64,000 nt of DNA, taken from assembly GCF_000588875.1 (NCBI RefSeq), contig NZ_JEMV01000021.1, positions 1-64,000 on the forward strand, written 5' to 3'. The notes below the pieces were generated by a model. It ran no database searches and had not been told where the DNA came from. It worked only from the letters and a program-made list of their open reading frames with translations. The stretch's first letter is position 1; the number at the start of each line of letters is the position of its first letter. The translations under genes were made by a program, and so were the position numbers. Shown piece by piece: positions 27,717-35,546 of the stretch. Source of the DNA: Sphingobium sp. Ant17. Lineage in GTDB: Bacteria; Pseudomonadota; Alphaproteobacteria; Sphingomonadales; Sphingomonadaceae.

Positions 27717-29021
27717 ATGGCTGATCTGTTCGCTTCCGACGATACTGCGCGCGATAGTGCGCCCCTGGCCGACCAGTTGCGGCCCCGCACCCTGGCAGAC
27801 GTGGTCGGGCAGGAACATCTGACCGGAGCGGAGGGCGCGATCGGACGGATGGTGACGGCGGGGCGGCTGTCCTCGATCATCCTGTGGGGACCGCCCGGCA
27901 CGGGTAAGACCACGATCGCGCGGCTGCTGGCCGATGCCGTGGCGATGCGGTTCGAGCCGATTTCGGCGGTATTTTCAGGTGTTGCAGACCTGAAGAAGGT
28001 CTTTGCGGCGGCCAGGGATCATGCGCGGCAAAACGCAAAGACGCTGCTGTTCGTGGACGAGATCCACCGGTTCAACCGCGCGCAGCAGGATAGTTTCCTG
28101 CCCTTCGTCGAGGATGGCACCGTGACGCTGGTCGGTGCGACGACGGAAAATCCGAGCTTCGAACTGAACGCGGCTTTGCTTTCGCGCGCGCAGGTGCTGA
28201 TCCTGCGACGGCTGGACGCGGCGGCGCTCGAACAATTGCTTGATCGGGCGGAGGCGTTGACGCAGCGGTCCCTGCCCCTGACTGCCGCCGCGCGTGACGC
28301 GCTGCTCGCCAGCGCCGATGGCGACGGGCGCTTCCTGCTCAACCAGGTCGAGACGCTCTATTCCATCGACCTGTCCGAACCGCTCGATCCGGCAGGGCTG
28401 TCCGCCCTGCTCCACCGCCGCGTCGCGGTGTATGACAAGGATCGGGAGGGGCATTACAACCTGATTTCGGCGCTGCATAAATCGCTGCGCGGGTCGGACC
28501 CGCAGGCCGCGCTCTATTATATGGCGCGGATGCTGACAGCGGGCGAACAGCCGCTTTATGTGCTGCGCCGCCTGGTGCGCTTCGCGACCGAGGATATCGG
28601 CCTCGCCGACCCGCAGGCGGTGGTCCAATGCCTCGCTGCCAAGGATGCCTATGAATTTCTGGGCAGCCCCGAAGGCGAATTGGCGATCGTGCAGGCCTGT
28701 CTCTATTGCGCCACCGCGCCCAAATCCAATGCCACCTATGCGGCGATGAAGGCGTCGTTCAAATCGGCGCGCGATACCGGATCCCTGATGCCACCGATGA
28801 ACATCGTCAACGCCCCTACGAAGCTGATGAAACAGGTCGGCTATGGCAAGGGCTATCAATATGATCATGACGCGGACGAAGGCTTTTCCGGTGCCAATTA
28901 TTGGCCGGAGGAGATGGCTCCGCAGACCTTCTACGCGCCGACCGATCGCGGTTTCGAAGCACGAATTGCCGAGCGGATCGCGCACTGGAACCGGTTGCGG
29001 GCGCAGCGGCAGGAGGCATGA
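27717..29021 (+). CDS. rarA: Replication-associated recombination protein A (RarA/MgsA)
   Basis: The 434-residue AAA+ clamp-loader-like ATPase acts at stalled replication forks. LADQLRPRTLADVVGQEHL opens the protein; Walker A is GPPGTGKTT, Walker B LLFVDEIHRFN, and sensor 1 GATTENPSFE. The C-terminal tetramerisation domain includes MPPMNIVNAPTKLMKQVGYG and GYQYDHD. Its stop overlaps the next gene's start (ATGA), so the two are translationally coupled. Confidence 0.96.
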   Translation: MADLFASDDTARDSAPLADQLRPRTLADVVGQEHLTGAEGAIGRMVTAGRLSSIILWGPPGTGKTTIARLLADAVAMRFEPISAVFSGVADLKKVFAAARDHARQNAKTLLFVDEIHRFNRAQQDSFLPFVEDGTVTLVGATTENPSFELNAALLSRAQVLILRRLDAAALEQLLDRAEALTQRSLPLTAAARDALLASADGDGRFLLNQVETLYSIDLSEPLDPAGLSALLHRRVAVYDKDREGHYNLISALHKSLRGSDPQAALYYMARMLTAGEQPLYVLRRLVRFATEDIGLADPQAVVQCLAAKDAYEFLGSPEGELAIVQACLYCATAPKSNATYAAMKASFKSARDTGSLMPPMNIVNAPTKLMKQVGYGKGYQYDHDADEGFSGANYWPEEMAPQTFYAPTDRGFEARIAERIAHWNRLRAQRQEA

Positions 29022-29875
29022 CGCCGCGCTTCGATCGCTTCGTTGCCATCGACTGGTCGGGGGCAAAGGGTTCGCGGCACAAGGGCATTGCGGTGGCGGC
29101 TTGTGATGCGGGCGATGCCGCGCCGTGCCTGGTCGCACCGGTCGAGCGCTTGTGGTCACGCACGGCGGTCGCCGACTGGCTCATCGCGACTTGCGCGCGC
29201 GCCCCGACCTTGTTCGGCTTCGATTTCAGCTTCGCCCCGCCTTTTGTCGCACGCGGGGGCTATCTGCCCGGTGACATGGTGCCGCAGGATGCGCCCTCCT
29301 TCTGGGCCTATGTCGAGTCGGTCTGTGACGACGTCGACCTGGGCGCGGCCAGCCTGTTGGAGGTCGCCCATCGCCGCCATTTCTATTTCGGCAAGGCGGA
29401 CGGGACGAAGGCGGATTATATGCACAACCGCGCCTGCGAAGCCCATTATAATGCGGGCGGCGGCGGCAAACCATCCACCGTCTATGATGCGATCGGCGCG
29501 GCGCAGGTTGCCAAGGCCAGCTTTGCGGGCATGCGGCTGTTGCACCACGTCCGTCCGCATGTGCCGGTCTGGCCGTTCGATCCCCTGCCCCCCGCCGGTT
29601 CGCTGATCGTTGAAATCTACACCAGCATTGCCGCGCGCGCCGCCGGTCGGCCCAAGGGGCGGAGCAAGATGCGCGACCTGGATGCCATCAACGCGGCGTT
29701 GGCGGTGCTGGGGTCGGCACCTTATGCCGAATCGCTCCCCGATGATCATGGCGCGGATGCAATCGTTACCGCCGCATGGATGCGACGCGCCGCCGCGCAA
29801 CCGTCCCTTTGGGCACCCGTTGCGTTAACGACGCAGATTGCCGTAACAGAGGGCTGGACGTTCGGCGTGATCTGA
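29018..29875 (+). CDS. Conserved hypothetical protein, possible RNase H-like fold (DUF429-like)
   Basis: The 285-residue protein begins FDRFVAIDWSGAKGSRHKGI, an acidic-strand start (AIDWS) like DUF429 or RNase H-fold proteins, and contains LFGFDFSFAPPF and a late DDHGADAIVTAAWMR that could complete an acidic metal site (D, D, D). Nuclease activity is therefore possible but unproven. It overlaps rarA by four bases (ATGA), suggesting a link to replication repair. tRNA-Thr follows. Confidence 0.7.
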   Translation: MTPRFDRFVAIDWSGAKGSRHKGIAVAACDAGDAAPCLVAPVERLWSRTAVADWLIATCARAPTLFGFDFSFAPPFVARGGYLPGDMVPQDAPSFWAYVESVCDDVDLGAASLLEVAHRRHFYFGKADGTKADYMHNRACEAHYNAGGGGKPSTVYDAIGAAQVAKASFAGMRLLHHVRPHVPVWPFDPLPPAGSLIVEIYTSIAARAAGRPKGRSKMRDLDAINAALAVLGSAPYAESLPDDHGADAIVTAAWMRRAAAQPSLWAPVALTTQIAVTEGWTFGVI

Positions 29876-29904
29876 TAGTAAGGGCGTGCGGCCCGATAGG
29901 GCGC

Positions 29905-29979
29905 GCCGGATTAGCACAGGGGTAGTGCAGCGGTTTTGTAAACCGAAGGTCGCGGGTTCAAATCCTGCATCCGGCACCA
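29905..29979 (+). tRNA. tRNA-Thr (anticodon UGU)
   Basis: The 75-nt gene has acceptor stem GCCGGAT/ATCCGGC, D arm TAGCACAGGGGTAGTGC, anticodon loop TTTGTAA with anticodon TGT, and T arm GCGGGTTCAAATCCTGC. CCA is encoded. It follows the DUF429-like gene by 29 bases on the plus strand. Confidence 0.95.
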
Positions 29980-30302
29980 TTTTCCGCCCGATCAGACCCA
30001 GAACAAAAATGGGGACCGGCATTGCTGCCGATCCCCACGTCCGTCGGGTCAAGCGATCCGCGTCCCTGGCAGGATGCGATCATCGGCCCGGCGTTTGCGA
30101 TCCGACCGCCTTCCCGAAGAAAGACTGCCGCATCGGGTGCTTCGGGGTGAGCCAAGGGCTGCTTTCCCGTCGCTGGTCGATCCTGTTCCGATGCCCGACG
30201 TTCACTTTCGCGCGTACCCGGCAGCGGCCCTGACGACCGACCCGACCTATTGGCTGCACCCTTGCGGGTTTGACCTATCGCCGGATCATCAGTCACACAG
30301 GC

Positions 30303-30326
30303 AAAATACTGATAAATCAGTATTTT
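30303..30326. repeat. AT-rich perfect palindrome
   Basis: AAAATACTGA and TCAGTATTTT are separated by TAAA: a perfect 10-bp inverted repeat and one of the most AT-rich spots in the window. It could be a hairpin terminator for tRNA-Thr, an operator, or part of an unwinding element. Confidence 0.6.
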
Positions 30327-30436
30327 CTGAAATGGATCGCGCCATTTCCCTATGTTCCGATAAGGTGATGGTCTCACCCCGTCCGAGTCGTTCCAAGCGA
30401 AATCGGACAAAATCATGACAGCGCCGCGCGCAAATC

Positions 30437-30455
30437 TGTGGATAACTGTGGATAA
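30437..30455 (-). promoter_or_regulatory. Two tandem perfect DnaA boxes
   Basis: TGTGGATAACTGTGGATAA contains two copies of TGTGGATAA, the reverse complement of TTATCCACA, spaced exactly 10 bases apart so that both face the same side of the helix. They lie 14 bases beyond the end of the cupin gene. Confidence 0.7.
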
Positions 30456-30468
30456 GTTTTCCGCGCCC

Positions 30469-30909
30469 CTATTGCGGCGGCGCCCAGCCCGGCGGGGCCA
30501 GCGTGAAACCGGCGAAATCGAAGGCCGGAGTCACAGTACAGCTGACCAGCGTCCAGCCACCTTGAGGTATCGCCGCCTGCCAGTGATAAGCGGGCACCCG
30601 ACCCTGAGGCATCTGCCCCGCCATGATGTCCGGGCCAAGGTGGATCGCCTGCGCTGGTTCGCCCTCCGCCGCAACGGACAGCAATATTGGCGCGCCCGCG
30701 TGCCAGAACCAAAGCTCGTCCGCATCCACCTTATGCCAGTGGGAGGATTGATGGGCTTCCAGCAGAAACAGGATCGCCGTTCCCGCTGCGCGTTCGCCGG
30801 GGCCAGCGGCGGCGCGCCAGGTTTCGCGATACCAGCCGCCTTCGGGGTGGGGCGACAGGTCGAGTGCGGCGATCAGCGCCCATCCATCCCGTTCGTCGTC
30901 CATGCGCAT
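30469..30909 (-). CDS. Cupin-superfamily protein (DUF985)
   Basis: The 146-residue protein has the DUF985 features: LIAALDLSPHPEGGWYRETW at the N-terminus, then ILFLLEAHQSSHWHKVDADELWFWHAG, the histidine-rich cupin core, and a final GFTLAPPGW. Members bind metal in a beta-barrel; some are linked to sugar or nucleotide metabolism but the reaction is unknown. A GAGGTGAG site precedes the start at 30909; a second ATG lies two codons in. Its stop is next to the DnaA boxes. Confidence 0.85.
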   Translation of the reverse strand: MRMDDERDGWALIAALDLSPHPEGGWYRETWRAAAGPGERAAGTAILFLLEAHQSSHWHKVDADELWFWHAGAPILLSVAAEGEPAQAIHLGPDIMAGQMPQGRVPAYHWQAAIPQGGWTLVSCTVTPAFDFAGFTLAPPGWAPPQ

Positions 30910-31030
30910 CGCCTCACCTCAATTTTTAGTGACTTCAATACAATCGCTTACGTCGTTGTCGGACGTTCATGCAACCTCGATCAATATAGGCGGGTTCAAG
31001 CGTCAGATCACGCAAATGGAGGAGAATTTC

Positions 31031-31333
31031 ATGCGTAAAGCAATGCTGGCCCTGGCCGCCGTCTCGCTGGCCATCCCAATGTCGATGGCGATCCCGATCG
31101 AAGGCGCTGAAGCGCGCAAAAATCATCGCTACAAGGAATGGCGTGGCCGCGACGGACGCACCTATTGCCGTAAATCCAACGGCACGACCGGCATGATCGT
31201 CGGTGGCGTCGGCGGCGCGCTCGCCGGCCGTGCGATCGACACGCGCGGTGACCGAGCCACGGGTACGATCCTGGGTGCCGCAGGCGGCGCGCTGCTGGGC
31301 AAGGCCATCGACAGCAAGCGCACCTGCCGCTGA
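31031..31333 (+). CDS. Secreted glycine-zipper protein
   Basis: The 100-residue protein has a signal peptide (MRKAMLALAAVSLAIPMSMA, then EGAEA) and a glycine-zipper stretch MIVGGVGGALAGRAIDTRGD and TILGAAGGALLGKAID, two short hydrophobic Gly-repeat helices as in the glycine zipper 2TM family of envelope proteins. WRGRDGRTYCRKSNG lies between. GGAGGAG precedes the ATG by 7 bases. It is convergent with the next secreted-protein gene across a shared terminator. Confidence 0.8.
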   Translation: MRKAMLALAAVSLAIPMSMAIPIEGAEARKNHRYKEWRGRDGRTYCRKSNGTTGMIVGGVGGALAGRAIDTRGDRATGTILGAAGGALLGKAIDSKRTCR

Positions 31334-31334
31334 T

Positions 31335-31377
31335 GCAAAAAAGGCGGCGTCCCGTCGGACGCCGCCCTTTTTTATTC
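31335..31377. terminator. Bidirectional intrinsic terminator
   Basis: GGCGGCGTCC and GGACGCCGCC pair around CGTC, flanked by AAAAAA on the left and TTTTTT on the right. It serves both converging genes (31031-31333 and 31392-31679). Confidence 0.92.
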
Positions 31378-31391
31378 GACGGATCGAAAGA

Positions 31392-31679
31392 TCAGTTCGA
31401 CGCTGCGCCGCGCGCTTCGTCAACCTTGAACGCAACATTCTGGCCGCCCGAAACGCCCGAAACCTTGCCGTTCTTGACCGAAAGGTTGAAAGCGACAGCG
31501 TCAGGGAAGCGACGACCGGAAATAACTTTGCCGGTCTTCGTGTCCTTCACTTCATACACATAGGTATAACCTTCGTGCGTGAAGCGCTGCTTACCGGCTT
31601 CTTCAGCCTGGGCAGGGGTAGCGATGGCAACAAAAGCGCTCAGGGCGCTGGCGGCAACAAACTTGGACAGCATTCGCAT
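31392..31679 (-). CDS. Small periplasmic hypothetical protein
   Basis: The 95-residue protein has a clear signal peptide ending ATPAQA-EE (about 25 residues), leaving a mature chain of about 70 residues: KQRFTHEGYTYVYEVKDTKT, then GRRFPDAVAFNLSVKNGKVSG. It is probably a small beta-rich periplasmic protein. Similar short proteins are common in sphingomonads without assigned function. The GGAGAAAACC site lies before the ATG. Confidence 0.75.
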   Translation of the reverse strand: MRMLSKFVAASALSAFVAIATPAQAEEAGKQRFTHEGYTYVYEVKDTKTGKVISGRRFPDAVAFNLSVKNGKVSGVSGGQNVAFKVDEARGAASN

Positions 31680-31825
31680 GGGTTTTCTCCTTGTGAATGC
31701 CGATCAAACACCTCTGTATATTCTTGTTCTGTTGACGACGCTTCTATGTTGCAGCGCGGCATGACAGCAATCGCAAAAAGCAGCCATGCGGTTGCGCCGA
31801 ACGCAACCCTCGTGACTGATCCTGC

Positions 31826-32233
31826 TCAACCCTTTGACATTGCAATGATATGGTCGAACTGCGCTTTCGTGAGCGGCGCCACCGATAGACGCGACTGGCG
31901 CAGCATGACCATGTCAGCCAATGCCGGATCGGCTTTCATAGCCTTGAGCGTCACAGGACGATCCAGTTTTTGATGCGGCGCGACATGCACCGCGATCCAT
32001 TTCCCCGTGTCGTCGGTGCTGTCTGGCGCGGCCTCCTCCACGATCGTCATGATGCCGACCGCTTCCACCCCGATATTGCTATGATAAAAGAAGGCGAGGT
32101 CGCCTTCTCGCATGGCCTTCATATGCCCTTGCGCGGCATGGTTGCGCACGCCGTCCCATTCCGCCTTCCCCTTGGCGACCAGATCGTCATAGGAAAAGAC
32201 ATCGGGTTCCGATTTCATCAGCCAATAGTTCAT
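31826..32233 (-). CDS. EVE-domain protein
   Basis: The 135-residue protein reads MNYWLMKSEPDVFSYDDLVA, then WDGVRNHAAQGHMKAMREGDLAFFYHSN and GIMTIVEEA, the characteristic EVE (PUA-like) domain, which binds modified bases in RNA or DNA. Stand-alone EVE proteins of this size are widespread in alphaproteobacteria and their target is unknown. AAGGTGACAGG lies just before the ATG at 32233. It is divergent from the oxygenase gene. Confidence 0.9.
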   Translation of the reverse strand: MNYWLMKSEPDVFSYDDLVAKGKAEWDGVRNHAAQGHMKAMREGDLAFFYHSNIGVEAVGIMTIVEEAAPDSTDDTGKWIAVHVAPHQKLDRPVTLKAMKADPALADMVMLRQSRLSVAPLTKAQFDHIIAMSKG

Positions 32234-32337
32234 CCTGTCACCTTGCATCAGCGTCGCTGGCCGATCAAGGATGGCAATATGCACGGCCGTTCCGACAGGG
32301 TGGGGAGCGCGCCTATGGTATTTTTGGAGATAATCAC

Positions 32338-33285
32338 GTGTCGCAGACGATCGTCGACCATGTTCCGGTCCTGTCCATGGCCGAACTGGACAAAGCCGAT
32401 TTTGCCCAGGCGTTCGGTCAGTCCTTCCAGCAGTTCGGTTTCGCGATGGTGCGCGACCATGGGATGGACCAGCCGCTGATCGACGCCGGGTGGGCGATGG
32501 CGCGGCAGTTTTTCGCCCTGCCAGAAGCGGTCAAGCGTAGCTATGACGCGAAGAATAATGGCGGGCAGCGCGGCTATACCGCGTTCGGCACGGAAATCGC
32601 CAAGGGCGCGAGCGAGAATGACCTCAAGGAATTCTGGCATGTCGGCCGTGACCTGCCCGCGGGCGATCCGCTGGCGCAAACCATGCCGCCCAATGTCTGG
32701 CCGCAGGACATGCCGGAATTTCAGGCGGTGTTCGCCCCGCTCTATCGGGAGTTCGACCGGGTAGGCGCCGAATTGCTGTCGGCGATCGCGCTTCATCTGG
32801 GCCTGCCCGAACGTTGGTTCGACGGCCCGATCGACAAGGGCAATTCGATCCTGCGCCTGCTCCACTACCCCCCCGTATCGCCGCAGGCTCCGGGCATCCG
32901 CGCGGGCGCGCATGAGGATATCAACCTCATCACCCTGCTATTGGGCGCGGAGGAAGGCGGGCTGGAGCTGAAGGATCGCAATGGTAACTGGCTGCCCGTG
33001 GTGCCGCCGCCCGGCGCGCTGGCGATCAATGTCGGCGACATGCTGCAGCGGCTGACCAACCATCTGCTGCCTTCGACCAGCCATCGCGTGGTCAATCCGC
33101 CGCCCGAGCGGCGCGGCCATTCGCGCTATTCGATGCCCTTTTTCCTGCATCTGCGCCCCGATTTCCTGATCGACGCGCTGCCGCAATGCGTGAGCGCCGA
33201 CAATCCGCGCCGCGATCCACCGATCACCGCGCATGACTATCTGACCGAGCGGTTGATCGAGATCGGGCTGATCAAGAAGGCCTAA
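32338..33285 (+). CDS. Isopenicillin N synthase-like 2OG-Fe(II) oxygenase
   Basis: The 315-residue protein has the DIOX_N start (VPVLSMAELDKADFAQAF, FGFAMVRDHGM) and a jelly-roll core. The iron ligands are H and D in GAHEDINLITLL and H in STSHRVVNPP; the R-x-S pair for the co-substrate carboxylate is in HSRYSMPFF. The substrate is unknown; the family ranges over many small-molecule oxidations. A GGAG site precedes the GTG start at 32338. Confidence 0.9.
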   Translation: MSQTIVDHVPVLSMAELDKADFAQAFGQSFQQFGFAMVRDHGMDQPLIDAGWAMARQFFALPEAVKRSYDAKNNGGQRGYTAFGTEIAKGASENDLKEFWHVGRDLPAGDPLAQTMPPNVWPQDMPEFQAVFAPLYREFDRVGAELLSAIALHLGLPERWFDGPIDKGNSILRLLHYPPVSPQAPGIRAGAHEDINLITLLLGAEEGGLELKDRNGNWLPVVPPPGALAINVGDMLQRLTNHLLPSTSHRVVNPPPERRGHSRYSMPFFLHLRPDFLIDALPQCVSADNPRRDPPITAHDYLTERLIEIGLIKKA

Positions 33286-33298
33286 AGCCGGGCAGCGG

Positions 33299-33682
33299 TT
33301 ATTTCCGCCCGCGTCCGAGCGTGATGCCGATTTCCTCGCCACGCTCGGACAGGGCGAGCTTGACGATCTTCACCTCGACATGGCTGACCATGGCATCCTG
33401 CATCAATATGGTGTCGATGATATGGTCGGCCACCGCCTCGATCAGCGTGAAATGCACGCCTTCGGGCAGCGCGGTGGACGCGGCATGTTTGAGGTCCATG
33501 TAATTTTTGGACTGACCAAGCGGCGTGTCCGGCGCATAATGATCGGCGATCTTCAACCGCGCGCGGATGGAAATGCGCAACGGCTGGGGGAGATGCGTCT
33601 CCTCCGAATAGATGCCGGTCAGCACGTCGACATGGAGATTATTGACCTCCAACGTCAGAAAATCGTCAAATCCAGTCTGCAT
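33299..33682 (-). CDS. folB: Dihydroneopterin aldolase-family protein
   Basis: The 127-residue protein reads LEVNNLHVDVLTGIYSEE near the start, the FolB substrate-site region, then NYMDLKHA and GVHFTLIEAVADHIIDTIL, the other family motifs. FolB splits dihydroneopterin to 6-hydroxymethyl-dihydropterin in folate synthesis. It is convergent with the oxygenase (13-base gap). The ATG at 33682 is chosen because an upstream extension is Arg-rich and not family-like. Confidence 0.88.
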   Translation of the reverse strand: MQTGFDDFLTLEVNNLHVDVLTGIYSEETHLPQPLRISIRARLKIADHYAPDTPLGQSKNYMDLKHAASTALPEGVHFTLIEAVADHIIDTILMQDAMVSHVEVKIVKLALSERGEEIGITLGRGRK

Positions 33683-33792
33683 GGCCCGCCATATGCGGCC
33701 CGTTCCTGCTGTCGCGACGGGCCTCTTTAGTCTTTCATTTTGCGACGCGAGCGCTAAAGCCCGCCGCTTCCGGCGCGGTCCATGCGCCATTG

Positions 33793-34329
33793 ATGGCGGA
33801 TCGGCAAGACGTGTCTCAGATTGTTCCCTTGAATAGTCAGCCTGCCACGGCGATCGAGGCGCTGCTGGACGCCGCCTTTGGGCCGGATCGTCATGGCCGC
33901 ACCGCCTACCGGATCAGGGATGGCATGCCTTGGCTACCCGCTTTGTCCTTTGCCACGCTGGACGCTGACGGGGCGCTGATCGGATCGCTGCAAAGCTGGC
34001 CCGTCGCCCTGACGCAAGCGGATGGTGCGCAAATCCCGCTCATCATGGTTGGCCCGGTCGCGGTCAGCCCGGCGCATCAGAAGGGCGGCCATGGCCGCGC
34101 GATGATGGACGCGGTGGTCGATGCCGCCCGCGCGCGGCGCAGCGAGCCGTTGATGATGATCGGCGACCCGGAATATTATGGCCGCTTCTGGGGCTTTGAC
34201 GCGCAGGGCACCGGCGGCTGGAACGCGCCCGGCCCATTCGAGCCGCACCGCCTGCTGGCTCTGGCGGTCGATGGCCGTCCGGTTGGTGGTATCGGGATGC
34301 TCGGGCCCAGAATTGCGGTCGTGGCCTGA
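33793..34329 (+). CDS. GNAT-family N-acetyltransferase
   Basis: The 178-residue protein has the acetyl-CoA site pattern VGPVAVSPAHQKGGHGRAMMD near residue 85-105 (Q/R-x-x-G-x-G/A analogue QKGGHG) followed by PLMMIGDPEYYGRFWGFDA, typical of the YhbS-like GNAT group. The acceptor is unknown. The ATG at 33793 is preferred to the TTG three bases upstream. It is followed by the DUF1285 gene. Confidence 0.85.
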   Translation: MADRQDVSQIVPLNSQPATAIEALLDAAFGPDRHGRTAYRIRDGMPWLPALSFATLDADGALIGSLQSWPVALTQADGAQIPLIMVGPVAVSPAHQKGGHGRAMMDAVVDAARARRSEPLMMIGDPEYYGRFWGFDAQGTGGWNAPGPFEPHRLLALAVDGRPVGGIGMLGPRIAVVA

Positions 34330-34372
34330 TTACCCCTTTGCCTTCGGGCAAGGCCGTGCCTATCTCCGCCCT

Positions 34373-34938
34373 ATGCCCATGGAGCCCCTTCCCGACCTCG
34401 CTACCCTGTCCCTGGCCGATATTGCCCGGCTGGCCGATGACAAGCGCCTGCCGCCGGTGGAGCAATGGAACCCCACCCATTGTGGCGACAGCGAGATGCG
34501 GATCGCGCGCGATGGCACCTGGTTTCACCAAGGATCGCCGATCGGGCGGGAGGCGATGGTGCGGCTGTTTTCCACGATCCTGCGCCGGGAGCCGGACGGC
34601 AGCTATGTGCTGGTCACGCCGGTCGAGAAGCTCGACATATTGGTAGAAGATGCGCCGTTCGTCGCCGTCGAATTGAAGAGCGAGGGCGAAGGTGCCGATC
34701 GCGCGCTCGCTTTCCGCCTGAACACGGGCGACCTCATCGCAGCCGGGCCGGATCACGGACTGGTCGTGCGCGAGACGGCGGATGGTCCCCACCCCTATCT
34801 CCATGTTCGTGGCGGGCTGGAAGCGCTCATCAACCGCAGCGTCTATTATGAGATGATGAACATGGTCCTGGAGGAGGCGGGCGAACGGGTCGGCCTATGG
34901 AGCATGGCAGATTCTTTCCGCTGGACGGGACCGCATGA
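34373..34938 (+). CDS. DUF1285-family protein, 3' end frameshifted as sequenced
   Basis: The restored product is about 188 residues: EQWNPTHCGDSEMRIARDGT, TPVEKLDILVEDAPFVAVEL and NRSVYYEMMNMVLEE are DUF1285 features. As sequenced the frame does not stop but runs on out of phase through the Nudix gene to 35428. One extra G in the GGG at 34927-34929 puts a TGA at 34936-34938, giving the ATGA overlap with the Nudix start. That neat coupling suggests a lost base. Function unknown; this family often neighbours Nudix and cca in alphaproteobacteria. Confidence 0.85.
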
Positions 34939-35546
34939 CGCTGGCGGAGCGGCTGCGCGCCGCGCTCAGGGAGGGGCATCAGCGCGAGACGGATGTGCTG
35001 CTGTCGGACACGCGCGATCCCCGCATCGACGGGATGCTCGCGCTGGCCCCGGCGGCGGTGCTCGTGGCGGTCACCGATCGGCGCGAGCCGGGCCTGATCC
35101 TGACGCAGCGGTCCGCAGCTTTGCGCAAACATGCGGGGCAGATCGCCTTTCCGGGCGGCCGTGTCGATGCCGGGGATGCGGACGAGATTGCGGGTGCCTT
35201 GCGCGAGGCGGAGGAGGAAATCGGCCTGCCGCGCCATGTGCCGCAGGTCATCGGCACGTCGGATCGCTATCATACCTTCACGGGCTTCGATATCGTCCCG
35301 GTTCTGGCGGTGGTGCCGCCCGACCTTCCTTTACGGGCGCAGGAGAGCGAAGTGGCCGACTGGTTCGAACTGCCGCTTGCCTATGCCCTCGATCCTGCCA
35401 ACCGCACCCGCCATGTCGTGGAATTTGATGGGGTTATGCGGCATTATTATGAGATCGTCTGGCAGGAACGCCGCATCTGGGGGGTGACTGCAGCCATCCT
35501 TGCCAATCTCTCGCGCAGGCTCGGCTATGACAATCCTGCTGCCTGA
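34935..35546 (+). CDS. CoA pyrophosphatase-type Nudix hydrolase
   Basis: The 203-residue protein has the NudL/UPF0035 signature LTQRSAALRKHAGQIAFPGG and the Nudix box (GRVDAGDADE, then ALREAEEEIGL). These enzymes cleave CoA and its derivatives to 4'-phosphopantetheine and 3',5'-ADP. Start overlaps the restored DUF1285 stop (ATGA). The end overlaps the cca start by 20 bases, so DUF1285-nudix-cca is a tight operon. Confidence 0.92.
   Translation: MTLAERLRAALREGHQRETDVLLSDTRDPRIDGMLALAPAAVLVAVTDRREPGLILTQRSAALRKHAGQIAFPGGRVDAGDADEIAGALREAEEEIGLPRHVPQVIGTSDRYHTFTGFDIVPVLAVVPPDLPLRAQESEVADWFELPLAYALDPANRTRHVVEFDGVMRHYYEIVWQERRIWGVTAAILANLSRRLGYDNPAA

Larger units (their letters stand above)
29980..30468. 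other. 489-base gene-free region with DnaA boxes
   Basis: No credible gene is present: open frames on both strands lack ribosome-binding sites and have atypical composition. The right half is AT-rich for this genome and holds the palindrome at 30303-30326 and two tandem DnaA boxes at 30437-30455. It could be a minor or major replication origin, or a DnaA-titration or regulatory site. Confidence 0.5.

Noticed and set aside
30074..30418. A 114-codon plus-strand frame in the gene-free region after tRNA-Thr, and a 152-codon minus frame opposite it
   Set aside because: Neither has a ribosome-binding site or recognisable domain, and both cross the AT-rich palindrome region.
34935..35428. A long C-terminal extension of the DUF1285 protein
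   Set aside because: It is the Nudix gene read out of phase; a one-base correction gives an ATGA junction instead.
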